NCBI GenBank assembly: GCA_964624465.1 | Contig: CAZUZD010000366.1 | Span: 1 to 5,798, forward strand | Length of the DNA: 5,798 nucleotides | Direction of reading: 5' to 3' | Source of the DNA: CAZUZD01 sp964624465 | GTDB taxonomy: Bacteria > Planctomycetota > Planctomycetia > Isosphaerales > Isosphaeraceae | Part shown: positions 1 to 5,195 of the stretch, one piece after another | How the letters are laid out: each line of letters begins with the position of its first letter | Numbering within the stretch: the stretch's first letter is position 1 | Notes under the pieces: generated by a model | Seen by the model: the letters and a program-made list of their open reading frames with translations, nothing else | Database searches by the model: none | What the model was told of the DNA's origin: nothing | Program-made: the position numbers and the translations under genes

Positions 1-808
1 GGCGGCCGAGGCCGAGCGCGAGGCGGCCCGCGCCGAGGTGGCGGCGGCCGAGGCCCGGGCCGCCGAGCTGGCGGCGCGGCTCGACACGGTCCGGACGCTG
101 GTCGGTTCGGTCGCGGTCCGCGCCGCGCAGGTCGAGGAGCAGGCGAGCACGCCCGACGCCCGGCTGGCCCGCGCCCAGGCGCTCGGCGAACGGGCCCGCG
201 TCGAGCGCGACCGGGCCCAGGGGGAGCTGGCCGCGCTGGCGAAGGCGCCGAAGCCCCGCCGCAAGCCGCTGATCGACAAGACCCCGGTGGCGCGGCCGAC
301 GACCGGCGACGAGTTCCACTTCGAGCTGCGGCACAACCGGGTGGCGTACATCGACCTGGAGGGCCTGCTCGACAAGGTCCGCACCGACGCCAGGCTCCAG
401 CTCCGGATGGCGACCTCGGCCAGGCCGCTGGGCGGCGAGGTCGGGCCGGTCGGCCAGTTCAAGATCCGCTACGAGATGGCGCCCGAGGGCCTGGGCTTTG
501 ACCGCGACTCGCGGGGCCTGAACGTCAACTACACCCTCAGCGGCTGGGAGATCCTGCCCACGCAGCCGCTCCGCGGCGAGAGCCTGGCGCAGGCGTTCCA
601 GCCAGCCAGTGACTTCGCCCGCGCCATCAACTCGCTGGAGCCGTCGCGGCACGCGGTGACGTTCTGGGTCTACCCGGACAGCTTCGAGCTGTATCGCCAG
701 CTCCGCGAGGCCTTGCACCAGCGCGGGTTCGTGGTGGCGGCGCGGCCGTTGCCCGAGGGCCTGGCGATCCGGGGCAGCCCGTCGGGTTCGAAGTCCGCCG
801 CTCAGTGA
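1..808 (+). CDS. Unknown protein with coiled-coil N-terminus, 5' end missing
   Basis: The reading frame is open from base 2 to the TGA at 806-808 (268 visible residues). It runs off the left edge, so the true start is outside the window; the GTG at 38 is only an internal candidate. Visible residues 1 to about 80 are an Ala/Glu/Arg-rich heptad-like stretch typical of a coiled coil. A basic, Pro-rich linker follows (PKPRRKP), then a C-terminal half of mixed hydrophobic and charged composition with strand-like blocks such as FHFELRHNRVAYIDLEGLL, FKIRYEMAPEGLGF and VTFWVYPDSFELYRQLREAL. The tail is GSPSGSKSAAQ. I see no catalytic motif and no membrane span in the visible part. I do not recognise a named domain. 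The layout recalls coiled-coil hypothetical proteins found in planctomycetes, but that is an impression, not a match. It converges on the VWA gene and overlaps it by 7 bp. Coding status is well supported by codon bias and the structured C-terminus. Confidence 0.85.
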   Translation, partial: AAEAEREAARAEVAAAEARAAELAARLDTVRTLVGSVAVRAAQVEEQASTPDARLARAQALGERARVERDRAQGELAALAKAPKPRRKPLIDKTPVARPTTGDEFHFELRHNRVAYIDLEGLLDKVRTDARLQLRMATSARPLGGEVGPVGQFKIRYEMAPEGLGFDRDSRGLNVNYTLSGWEILPTQPLRGESLAQAFQPASDFARAINSLEPSRHAVTFWVYPDSFELYRQLREALHQRGFVVAARPLPEGLAIRGSPSGSKSAAQ

Positions 809-1503
809 TCGCCGGTGGGCCGCGCGGCGTACTGGCCGCCGGAGGCGTCGGCGATCCGCTTCAGGTCGTCGCCGCCGGCGCCGCCGGAGAGGTCGATGCA
901 GTGCACGGGAGTCTTCCGGGCGTTGGCCGAGATCACCGTGTCGGCCGCGCCGTCGGGGAAGGCCCCGTCGGAGAGCAGGAACACGGCGTCGGGCTTGAGC
1001 GCCAGGGCCAGCTTCATGGCGGCCCGGGGGTCGGTGTCGCCCTCGGCCTCGATCAGGCTCAGCCAGCGGTTGGTGGCGTTCTTCGCCTTGATGTCGGCCG
1101 ACAGGGGCACGCCGCCGGGCATGGGCCAGGAACGGTCGTTGTAGAAGACGACCAGGTAGCGCTGGGGGAACTGGAGCTCGCGGAGGCAGCGACGGAGCTC
1201 GGCCTTGGCGCGGTTGAGCCGGCCGCCGTCGTCCATGCTGCCGGAGCAGTCGACGACGTAGACGAAGAAGGTGCCCTGCGCCCGCACGTCGAAGAACCGC
1301 GTCTGGCGCCAGGGGGGCAGGCGGCTGAAGTCGACGGCCGGCGCGTAGCGGTCGGAGCCCGGCGGCCGGAGCTGGTCGGCCACGGCCGCGGCGCTGTCGA
1401 CCGATCGGGCGGTGACGCCCTGGCCGGCCGCCGGCGCCCCGGTGGCCAGCACCGCCAGCAGGAGGAGGCGCGGGAGCCCCGTGGCGTTGCGTCGGTGGGC
1501 CAT
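802..1503 (-). CDS. Secreted VWA-domain protein with intact MIDAS
   Basis: This is a 233-residue protein, ATG at 1503-1501 and TGA at 804-802. The start is fixed by a strong Shine-Dalgarno GAGGGAGG (complement of 1514-1521) ten bases upstream and by a signal peptide right after it: basic MAHRR, a hydrophobic LLLLAVLA core, and small residues near ATGAPAAG. It was therefore probably exported, with cleavage around residues 24-28. The VWA fold runs from about residue 78 to the end. The metal-binding MIDAS residues are all visible: D85-x-S87-x-S89 (VVDCSGSMDD), T157 in EGDTDPR and D179 in LLSDG. Such domains bind Mg2+ or similar ions and mediate protein-protein contact; the partner is unknown. 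There is no C-terminal anchor and no second domain, so it is a minimal VWA protein. It lies 65 bp downstream of the SecE-like gene on the same strand and may share its transcript. The reading frame stays open far upstream of 1503, but that extension is out-of-frame shadow of other genes. Confidence 0.92.
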   Translation of the reverse strand: MAHRRNATGLPRLLLLAVLATGAPAAGQGVTARSVDSAAAVADQLRPPGSDRYAPAVDFSRLPPWRQTRFFDVRAQGTFFVYVVDCSGSMDDGGRLNRAKAELRRCLRELQFPQRYLVVFYNDRSWPMPGGVPLSADIKAKNATNRWLSLIEAEGDTDPRAAMKLALALKPDAVFLLSDGAFPDGAADTVISANARKTPVHCIDLSGGAGGDDLKRIADASGGQYAARPTGDH

Positions 1504-1568
1504 GCGGCTCGGGCCTCCCTCGCGGTGCGGGGGGACGGGACCAGGCGGGCGCCGACCAGTGGCGGCGG

Positions 1569-1727
1569 TCAGCCGATCCCGAAGACGTGGGTCAGGACGT
1601 AGTCGACGGCCGCGAAGCAGGCGCACACGAACATGCCCGCCACGAGGCTCAGGACGAACAGGGCGACCACCTCGGACGTCTTGTACGACGTCCGGCCGCG
1701 GAAACGGCCCAGCCGGCCACGAGCCAT
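1569..1727 (-). CDS. Small single-span SecE-like membrane protein
   Basis: From the ATG at 1727 this gives 52 residues ending at TGA 1571-1569. A basic head (MARGRLGRFRGR) is followed by SYKTSEVVALFVLSL and one hydrophobic span, then VDYVLTHVFGIG. Placed by eye against the C-terminal part of E. coli SecE, the E of KTSEV aligns with the E of TRQET, and about 22 residues on the VD aligns with LD of the SecE segment after its span. The end (VFGIG against SFITG) also fits. SecE is the tail-like subunit that clamps SecY in the protein-export channel. The diagnostic Trp-Pro before the amphipathic region is absent here, so this could be a diverged paralogue or an unrelated small membrane protein. 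The start is uncertain: an in-frame ATG at 1817 would add 30 low-complexity Gly/Pro/Arg/Cys residues, and neither start has a clear Shine-Dalgarno. I prefer 1727 because the protein looks natural only from there. It lies upstream of the VWA gene, same strand. Confidence 0.5.
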   Translation of the reverse strand: MARGRLGRFRGRTSYKTSEVVALFVLSLVAGMFVCACFAAVDYVLTHVFGIG

Positions 1728-1896
1728 CGCGCACCAGGCGGCGCAGGGGCCGCCCACTCCTCGGCGACGGGCCCCGGCCGGGCAGCCTCCGCCGCCGGGC
1801 CGCGGGCCCCGATCCATCCACGGTCCAGCCTAACGGCCCGGCCCCCCCGACGCCAGCCGGCCGCCGGGCCGGCCGGGTCCGCGCGCCCCGTTCCCA

Positions 1897-1926
1897 TTGA
1901 CCGGTACGGCGGCGCTCCCGCATCAT
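1897..1926 (+). promoter_or_regulatory. Candidate sigma-70-type promoter for the TerC-like gene
   Basis: TTGACC at 1897-1902 matches five of six bases of the -35 consensus. CATCAT at 1921-1926 matches four of six of the -10 consensus. The spacer is 18 bp. This is the AT-richest spot in the divergent region and would start transcription near 1933, leaving a leader of about 190 nt before the gene at 2125. On the opposite strand the same bases read TATGAT (complement of 1922-1927, five of six to the -10 consensus) but with only a poor -35, so a divergent promoter for the SecE-like/VWA pair could overlap here. Planctomycete promoters are poorly characterised, so this is a prediction by eye. Confidence 0.35.
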
Positions 1927-2039
1927 AGGGGCCGCCGGCTCCGGAGGCGATGGGCCGGGTCGGCGAGCGGGCGTGCCGCCAGCGGCCGTCCCGCGACGAC
2001 CGGTCCAGACTCCCCCTCCCACCTCCGATGCGCCCTGAC

Positions 2040-2061
2040 GGGCCAGGGTCGTCCCTGGTCC
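2040..2061 (+). promoter_or_regulatory. Short hairpin in the leader of the TerC-like gene
   Basis: The arms GGGCCAGGG and CCCTGGTCC pair over nine positions (one G-T wobble) around a TCGT loop. It lies about 63 bases upstream of the chosen start and would be within the leader if the promoter near 1897 is used. There is no T-run after it, so it is not a standard intrinsic terminator. A role in mRNA stability or regulation is possible. With this base composition, chance hairpins are common. Confidence 0.3.
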
Positions 2062-2111
2062 CCCCCGAGCGGCCGGGCGCCCGATCGGAATTGCCCCTCC
2101 CTGCGCCGCCC

Positions 2112-2115
2112 GAGG
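2112..2115 (+). promoter_or_regulatory. Ribosome binding site that decides the TerC-like start
   Basis: GAGG sits directly against the ATG at 2116, which is too close for initiation there. It sits nine bases before the in-frame ATG at 2125, a normal distance. This favours 2125 over 2116. Confidence 0.5.
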
Positions 2116-2124
2116 ATGTCCCGC

Positions 2125-2970
2125 ATGCTGGGCCTGACCCTGGCCGATCTTCCGTCCGTCGTCGGGGCCGTGCTCACGCTCGTCCTGCTCGAGGGCCTGC
2201 TCAGCGCCGACAACGCCCTGGTCCTGGCCGTGATGGTCCGGCACCTGCCCAAGGAGCAGCAGAAGCGGGCCCTCCGCTACGGCATCTGGGGCGCGTTCCT
2301 GTTCCGGCTGCTGGCGGTGATCTTCGCCTACCAGCTCATCCAGTTCTGGTTCCTGAAGGCGCTCGGCGGCCTGTACCTGATCTACCTGGCGGCCCAGCAC
2401 TTCCTGACCCACGACGCCGGCGAGAGCGACGAGTCGAAGCGGTCGCGGTTCGGTAACGGCTTCTGGGCGACGGTCGTGAACGTCGAGCTGGCCGACATCG
2501 CCTTCTCGATCGACTCGATCCTGGCGGCCGTCGGCATGGTCGAGACCCTGCCGCAGAAGCTCCAGGAGAACCAGACGCTCTCGCTGGGCATCATCTACGT
2601 CGGCGGCGTGCTCGGCATCATCATGATGCGGCTGGTCGCCGGCATGTTCCTGGTGCTGCTGGAGCGCTACAAGGGCCTGGCCGCCGGCGCGTACGTCATG
2701 GTGGCCTGGATCGGCCTGAAGCTGCTGACCAGCGGCATCCACGACGCCTTCCACCCGAAGGCAAACCCGGCCGCCTGGGTGCAGTCGGTCCCCACCTGGG
2801 TGCGGAACCTGCCCTGGGAGTTTGACCACCGGATCTTCTGGGCCGGCATGGCCGCCATCGCCATCGGCAGCGTGCTCTACCGCCCGAAGCCGCACCCGGG
2901 CCACGCCCCGTCCCACGCCGACCTCAACACCGCCGGGTCATCCGAGCCGCGCGAGTCGCAGCGGTCCTGA
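2125..2970 (+). CDS. TerC-family integral membrane protein (YkoY/Alx-like), probable metal-ion exporter
   Basis: A 281-residue polytopic membrane protein ending at TGA 2968-2970. The start at 2125 is chosen from the GAGG nine bases upstream; the frame is open back to 1897 but encodes only low-complexity sequence there. The two TerC-family signatures are intact: residues 19-33 (LVLLEGLLSADNALV, with E23, D29 and N30) and residues 119-134 (NVELADIAFSIDSILA, with E121, D124 and D130). These acidic residues in membrane helices are the presumed ion-binding sites. Hydrophobic spans lie near residues 11-37, 52-72, 77-94, 114-136, 154-178, 185-203 and 237-252, consistent with the seven-span topology. 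Known relatives include Bacillus YkoY/YceF and E. coli Alx, linked to manganese export and metalation of secreted proteins; the family is also annotated as tellurium resistance. Odd points are a roughly 30-residue polar, aromatic loop at 205-235 and a hydrophilic His/Pro/Ser tail after 253. It converges on the DUF1559 gene, 22 bp away. Substrate is inferred. Confidence 0.93.
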   Translation: MLGLTLADLPSVVGAVLTLVLLEGLLSADNALVLAVMVRHLPKEQQKRALRYGIWGAFLFRLLAVIFAYQLIQFWFLKALGGLYLIYLAAQHFLTHDAGESDESKRSRFGNGFWATVVNVELADIAFSIDSILAAVGMVETLPQKLQENQTLSLGIIYVGGVLGIIMMRLVAGMFLVLLERYKGLAAGAYVMVAWIGLKLLTSGIHDAFHPKANPAAWVQSVPTWVRNLPWEFDHRIFWAGMAAIAIGSVLYRPKPHPGHAPSHADLNTAGSSEPRESQRS

Positions 2971-2992
2971 GCCCGGTGGTGGGGTTGGTCGA

Positions 2993-3832
2993 TCAGGGCT
3001 CCAGGATCAGCTCGCCATCGGCCCGGTTCAACTGGGCCTGGAGCGTGGCCGGGCTGCCCGCTGCCCTGAGGAACCGGACCGAGCCGTCGGCGAAGGCGAA
3101 GTTGGCGCCCCCCGGGTGGTAGCTGCCGAAGCCGCCGACCGGGTCGGGGTTGGCGGCCGTGGGGACGGCGGGCTTGTTCAGCGGCGTGCCGCCGTTGCGC
3201 AGCGTCGACCGCGTGCCCGAGGCCCAGCCCGGGTCGAATCCCGCGGCGGTCAAGACCCCCGGGCCGAGCTGCTTCTCGCCGACGATGATCGTCTGCGAGG
3301 CGCCGTCGGCGATGTCCTCGGTCCGGATCCTGCTGTTGAGGAACAGGAGCCCGAGGTTGTTCGTCGCGATCGGCGCCTCGGTCGGATGGTGGTTGCCGGC
3401 GTAGTTCGAGCCGCCGCCGCCCGGGTCGGACGGGCAGAGGAACGAGCGGATGGTCGCCTGCTCGGCGGTCGAGTTGGCGACCTCGTAGGCCCCGAACTCG
3501 AAGTTCAGGTGGTTGTGGACGGGCTTCTTCTCCAGGAACGGCAGCAGCTGGGCGAGCCACGACATGTGGTAGCCCTTGGGCTGCTGCACGATCGGGCTGC
3601 TCGGGTCGACCACGCCGGGCGGCAGGACCCCGACGCTGGCCTCGTAGCCCTGGAGGGCGAGCCCCAGCTGCATCAGGTTGTTGGCGCACTGGGTGCGCCT
3701 GGCCGCCTCGCGGCAGCTCTGCACGGCCGGCAGCAGCAGGCTGATCAGGATGCCGATGATCGCCATGACGACCAGCAGCTCGATCAGCGTGAAGCCGCGC
3801 CGGGGGCGGGTCGCTCGGGAACGTGCAGGCAT
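2993..3832 (-). CDS. DUF1559 prepilin-like protein, copy 1 (promoter-distal)
   Basis: A 279-residue protein, ATG 3832-3830, TGA 2995-2993. The start has a good Shine-Dalgarno AGGGGAGA (complement of 3841-3848) eight bases upstream. Residues 1-13 are a basic leader ending RRG. Cleavage by prepilin peptidase is expected between G13 and F14, giving mature FTLIELLVVMAIIG with the conserved Glu at +5 (E18). Residues 14-36 form the hydrophobic helix. The DUF1559 body follows: NNLMQLGLALQGYE (51-64), SWLAQLLPFLE (91-101), FLCPSDP (131-137), YAGNHHPTEAP (144-154), and the hallmark H239-x9-D249-G250 in HPGGANFAFADGS. The family is abundant in Planctomycetes, is thought to be exported or assembled like a pseudopilin, and has no settled function. 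The gene follows copy 2 after 47 bp with no visible promoter or terminator between, so it is probably the last gene of the operon. Full length for the family, with no damage seen. Confidence 0.96.
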   Translation of the reverse strand: MPARSRATRPRRGFTLIELLVVMAIIGILISLLLPAVQSCREAARRTQCANNLMQLGLALQGYEASVGVLPPGVVDPSSPIVQQPKGYHMSWLAQLLPFLEKKPVHNHLNFEFGAYEVANSTAEQATIRSFLCPSDPGGGGSNYAGNHHPTEAPIATNNLGLLFLNSRIRTEDIADGASQTIIVGEKQLGPGVLTAAGFDPGWASGTRSTLRNGGTPLNKPAVPTAANPDPVGGFGSYHPGGANFAFADGSVRFLRAAGSPATLQAQLNRADGELILEP

Positions 3833-3879
3833 CGCCGGACTCTCCCCTCAGGGTAGCGGCAAGAGGTTCGGACGGCGGT

Positions 3880-4743
3880 TCAGGGCCCCTGCAGGATCAT
3901 CTCGCCGTCGGCACGGTTCAGCAGCGCCTGGAGCGTGGCCGGGCTGCCGGACGACTTGACGAACCGGACCGAGCCGTCGGCGAAGGCGAAGTTGGCCCCG
4001 CCGGGGTGGTAGCTGGAGAAGCCGCCGACCGGGTCGGGGTTGGCGGCCGTCGCCACCGCCGGCTTGTTCAGGCCCGCGCCGCCGTTGCGGAGGGTCGCCC
4101 GGGTGCCCGAGGCCCAGCCCAAATCAATGGCGCCCGGGGGCGTGTACTGCCCGCCCAGCACTTTCTCGCCGAAGGCGACCGTCTGCGAGGCGCCGTCGGC
4201 GATGTCCTCGCTGCGGATGCTGCTGTTCAGGAACAGGAGCCCGAGGTTGTTGTCCGCGATCGGCGCCTCGGTCGGGTGGTGGTTGCCGGCGTAGCTCGAC
4301 AGGGCCAGGCTGCCTGGCCCCGGCGCGGTGTTCGGGTCGCTCGGACAGAGGAAGGTGCGGATCTCGGCCTGGCGGGTGGTCGAGTTGGCGACGTCATAGG
4401 CCCCGAACTCGAAGTTCAGGTGGTTGAAGACGTTCTTCTGGTCCACGAACGGCAGGAGCTGCGTCAGCCACGACATGTGGTAGCCCTTGGGCTGCTGCAC
4501 GATCGGGCTGTTCGGGTCGATGACGCCGGGCGGGAAGACCTCGAAGGCGACCTCGTAGTTCTGGAGCGCGATGCCCATCTGCATGAGGTTGTTGACGCAC
4601 TCGACGCGGCGGGCGGCCCCCCGGGCGGCCTGCACGGCGGGCAGGAGCAGGGCGATCAGGACGCCGATGATCGCCATGACGACCAGCAGCTCGATCAGGG
4701 TGAAGCCCCGGCGGGGGCGGTCGGGACGGCGAGGGGCATTCAT
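3880..4743 (-). CDS. DUF1559 prepilin-like protein, copy 2 (promoter-proximal)
   Basis: A 287-residue protein, ATG 4743-4741, TGA 3882-3880. The Shine-Dalgarno GGAGGGAGAG (complement of 4752-4761) lies eight bases upstream, and the start codon overlaps the stop of the GspK/PilX-like gene (ATGA), so translation is probably coupled. The frame is open further upstream, but that extension is the other frame of the preceding gene. The leader MNAPRRPDRPRRG should be cleaved before F14, with Glu +5 at E18 and a hydrophobic helix at 14-36. DUF1559 landmarks: NNLMQMGIALQNYE (51-64), SWLTQLLPFVDQ (91-102), FLCPSDP (131-137), YAGNHHPTEAP (151-161) and H246-x9-D256-G257. Compared with copy 1 it carries a longer Pro/Gly/Ser segment (NTAPGPGSLALSS, 138-150) and ends LQGP rather than LEP. 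It is probably inner-membrane anchored or exported through the pseudopilin machinery encoded beside it. The role of DUF1559 proteins is not established. Confidence 0.96.
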   Translation of the reverse strand: MNAPRRPDRPRRGFTLIELLVVMAIIGVLIALLLPAVQAARGAARRVECVNNLMQMGIALQNYEVAFEVFPPGVIDPNSPIVQQPKGYHMSWLTQLLPFVDQKNVFNHLNFEFGAYDVANSTTRQAEIRTFLCPSDPNTAPGPGSLALSSYAGNHHPTEAPIADNNLGLLFLNSSIRSEDIADGASQTVAFGEKVLGGQYTPPGAIDLGWASGTRATLRNGGAGLNKPAVATAANPDPVGGFSSYHPGGANFAFADGSVRFVKSSGSPATLQALLNRADGEMILQGP

Positions 4744-5195
4744 CGCGGGGTCTCTCCCTCCGCGGGCGCCGGCGGGCGGTCGGCCGCGATGGTGATGGTG
4801 GTGGTCCGGGTGCGACGGGCCCGCCGCGGCGGGTCCGGGGGATAGTCGGCCTGCACCCGCACCCGACGGCGGTCGGGCGCGGCGGGCTCGGGCTGGATCG
4901 TGATGGCGACGACGGCCGGCTCGGCGCCGCCGAGGGTCGCGGCCGGCAGGTTCCAGGTCTCGCCGGCGTAGGACGGGTCGGCCGCCAGCCGCGCCGCGGC
5001 GCGGGCCAGGCCGGAGTCGGCCAGCCAGTCGGCCTGGAGCCGGCGCTCCTCGGCCCGCACGACGAGCCGGGCCTCGGCCACCCGCCGCAGCAGGCCGCCG
5101 AGCACGAGCACGATCAGCACCAGGCACGCCAGCGCCAGGGCCAGCGCCACGCCACGGCGGTTCTGATGGCGGTCCGATCCAGGGGGTCGGATCAC
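4740..5195 (-). CDS. GspK/PilX-like minor pseudopilin
   Basis: A 151-residue protein that starts at a GTG (5195-5193) and ends at TGA 4742-4740. It overlaps the upstream gene's stop (GTGA) and the downstream gene's start (ATGA). A GGAGG (complement of 5203-5207) lies seven bases before the GTG. The N-terminus has a basic leader with RRG at 13-15, then a hydrophobic helix at 16-34 (VALALALACLVLIVLVLGG). It then continues amphipathically through LQADWLADSGLARAAARLA (51-69), the pattern of GspK/PilX proteins (RGxAL plus a downstream ADSGLxRA-type segment). The +5 position is Leu, not Glu. That is expected of GspK, the tip pseudopilin, whose family usually lacks Glu +5. The remaining 80 residues are Pro/Arg-rich with strand-like TTTITI and VVAITIQP. 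At 151 residues it is about half the usual GspK length, so it could be a PilX-type or reduced version. It would sit at the pseudopilus tip or start assembly. Confidence 0.78.
   Translation of the reverse strand: MIRPPGSDRHQNRRGVALALALACLVLIVLVLGGLLRRVAEARLVVRAEERRLQADWLADSGLARAAARLAADPSYAGETWNLPAATLGGAEPAVVAITIQPEPAAPDRRRVRVQADYPPDPPRRARRTRTTTITIAADRPPAPAEGETPR

Larger units (their letters stand above)
1818..2124. other. Divergent non-coding control region
   Basis: About 300 bases separate the SecE-like gene (minus) from the TerC-like gene (plus). The open frames across it translate only into Arg/Pro/Gly-rich low-complexity sequence with no recognisable start or domain, so I treat it as non-coding. 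It has an AT-richer spot around 1891-1928 and a hairpin at 2040-2061, both listed separately. It presumably carries the promoters of both flanking genes. Confidence 0.6.
2993..4743 (-). repeat. Tandem duplication of a DUF1559 gene
   Basis: The two DUF1559 genes are direct tandem copies, with units at 2993-3832 and 3880-4743. Hand alignment of the proteins gives roughly 210 identical residues of 279, about three quarters. The DNA also matches in long runs: 3555-3599 and 4466-4510 are identical over 45 bases, bounded by mismatches on both sides. Differences cluster at residues 64-70, the insert after FLCPSDP (copy 2 is longer there) and the stretch after GEK. This pattern fits duplication followed by divergence, possibly with later gene conversion. 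Confidence 0.9.

Noticed and set aside
1..240. Short direct repeats in the GC-rich start of the window (gcggccgag-like units).
   Set aside because: They are codon-level repetition of Ala/Glu/Arg in a coiled coil, not a separate repeat element.
1930..2115. yybP-ykoY manganese riboswitch upstream of the TerC-like gene.
   Set aside because: It was looked for because related genes carry it, but the conserved purine-rich GGGGAGUA-type element and its partner bases were not found by eye.
1897..2124. N-terminal extension of the TerC-like protein by up to 76 residues.
   Set aside because: The extra residues are Arg/Pro/Ser-rich with no membrane or signal features, and the GAGG at 2112-2115 fits a start at 2125.
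1504..2916. Very long open minus-strand frame continuing upstream of the VWA gene across the SecE-like gene, control region and most of the TerC-like gene.
   Set aside because: It is antisense to the clearly coding TerC-like gene and encodes low-complexity Gly/Arg/Pro/His sequence. In DNA this GC-rich, stop codons are rare in such shadow frames. Only the part from 1503 down has a signal peptide, Shine-Dalgarno and domain.
2971..2992. Intrinsic terminator between the TerC-like and DUF1559 genes.
   Set aside because: The 22-bp gap is G/T-rich with no inverted repeat and no T-run in either direction.
2822..4845. Long plus-strand open frames opposite the two DUF1559 genes, with repeated similar peptides.
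   Set aside because: They are reverse-complement shadows of the duplicated genes. Their mutual similarity merely mirrors the duplication, and their composition (GDRLRGAVGDV, VVAGVV) is low in complexity with no domain.
4744..5127. Extension of the DUF1559 copy 2 frame upstream, including a run of six histidines that looks like a metal-binding N-terminus.
   Set aside because: It is the wrong frame of the GspK/PilX-like gene, where the same bases encode TRTTTITIAA. The prepilin leader and Shine-Dalgarno place the real start at 4743.
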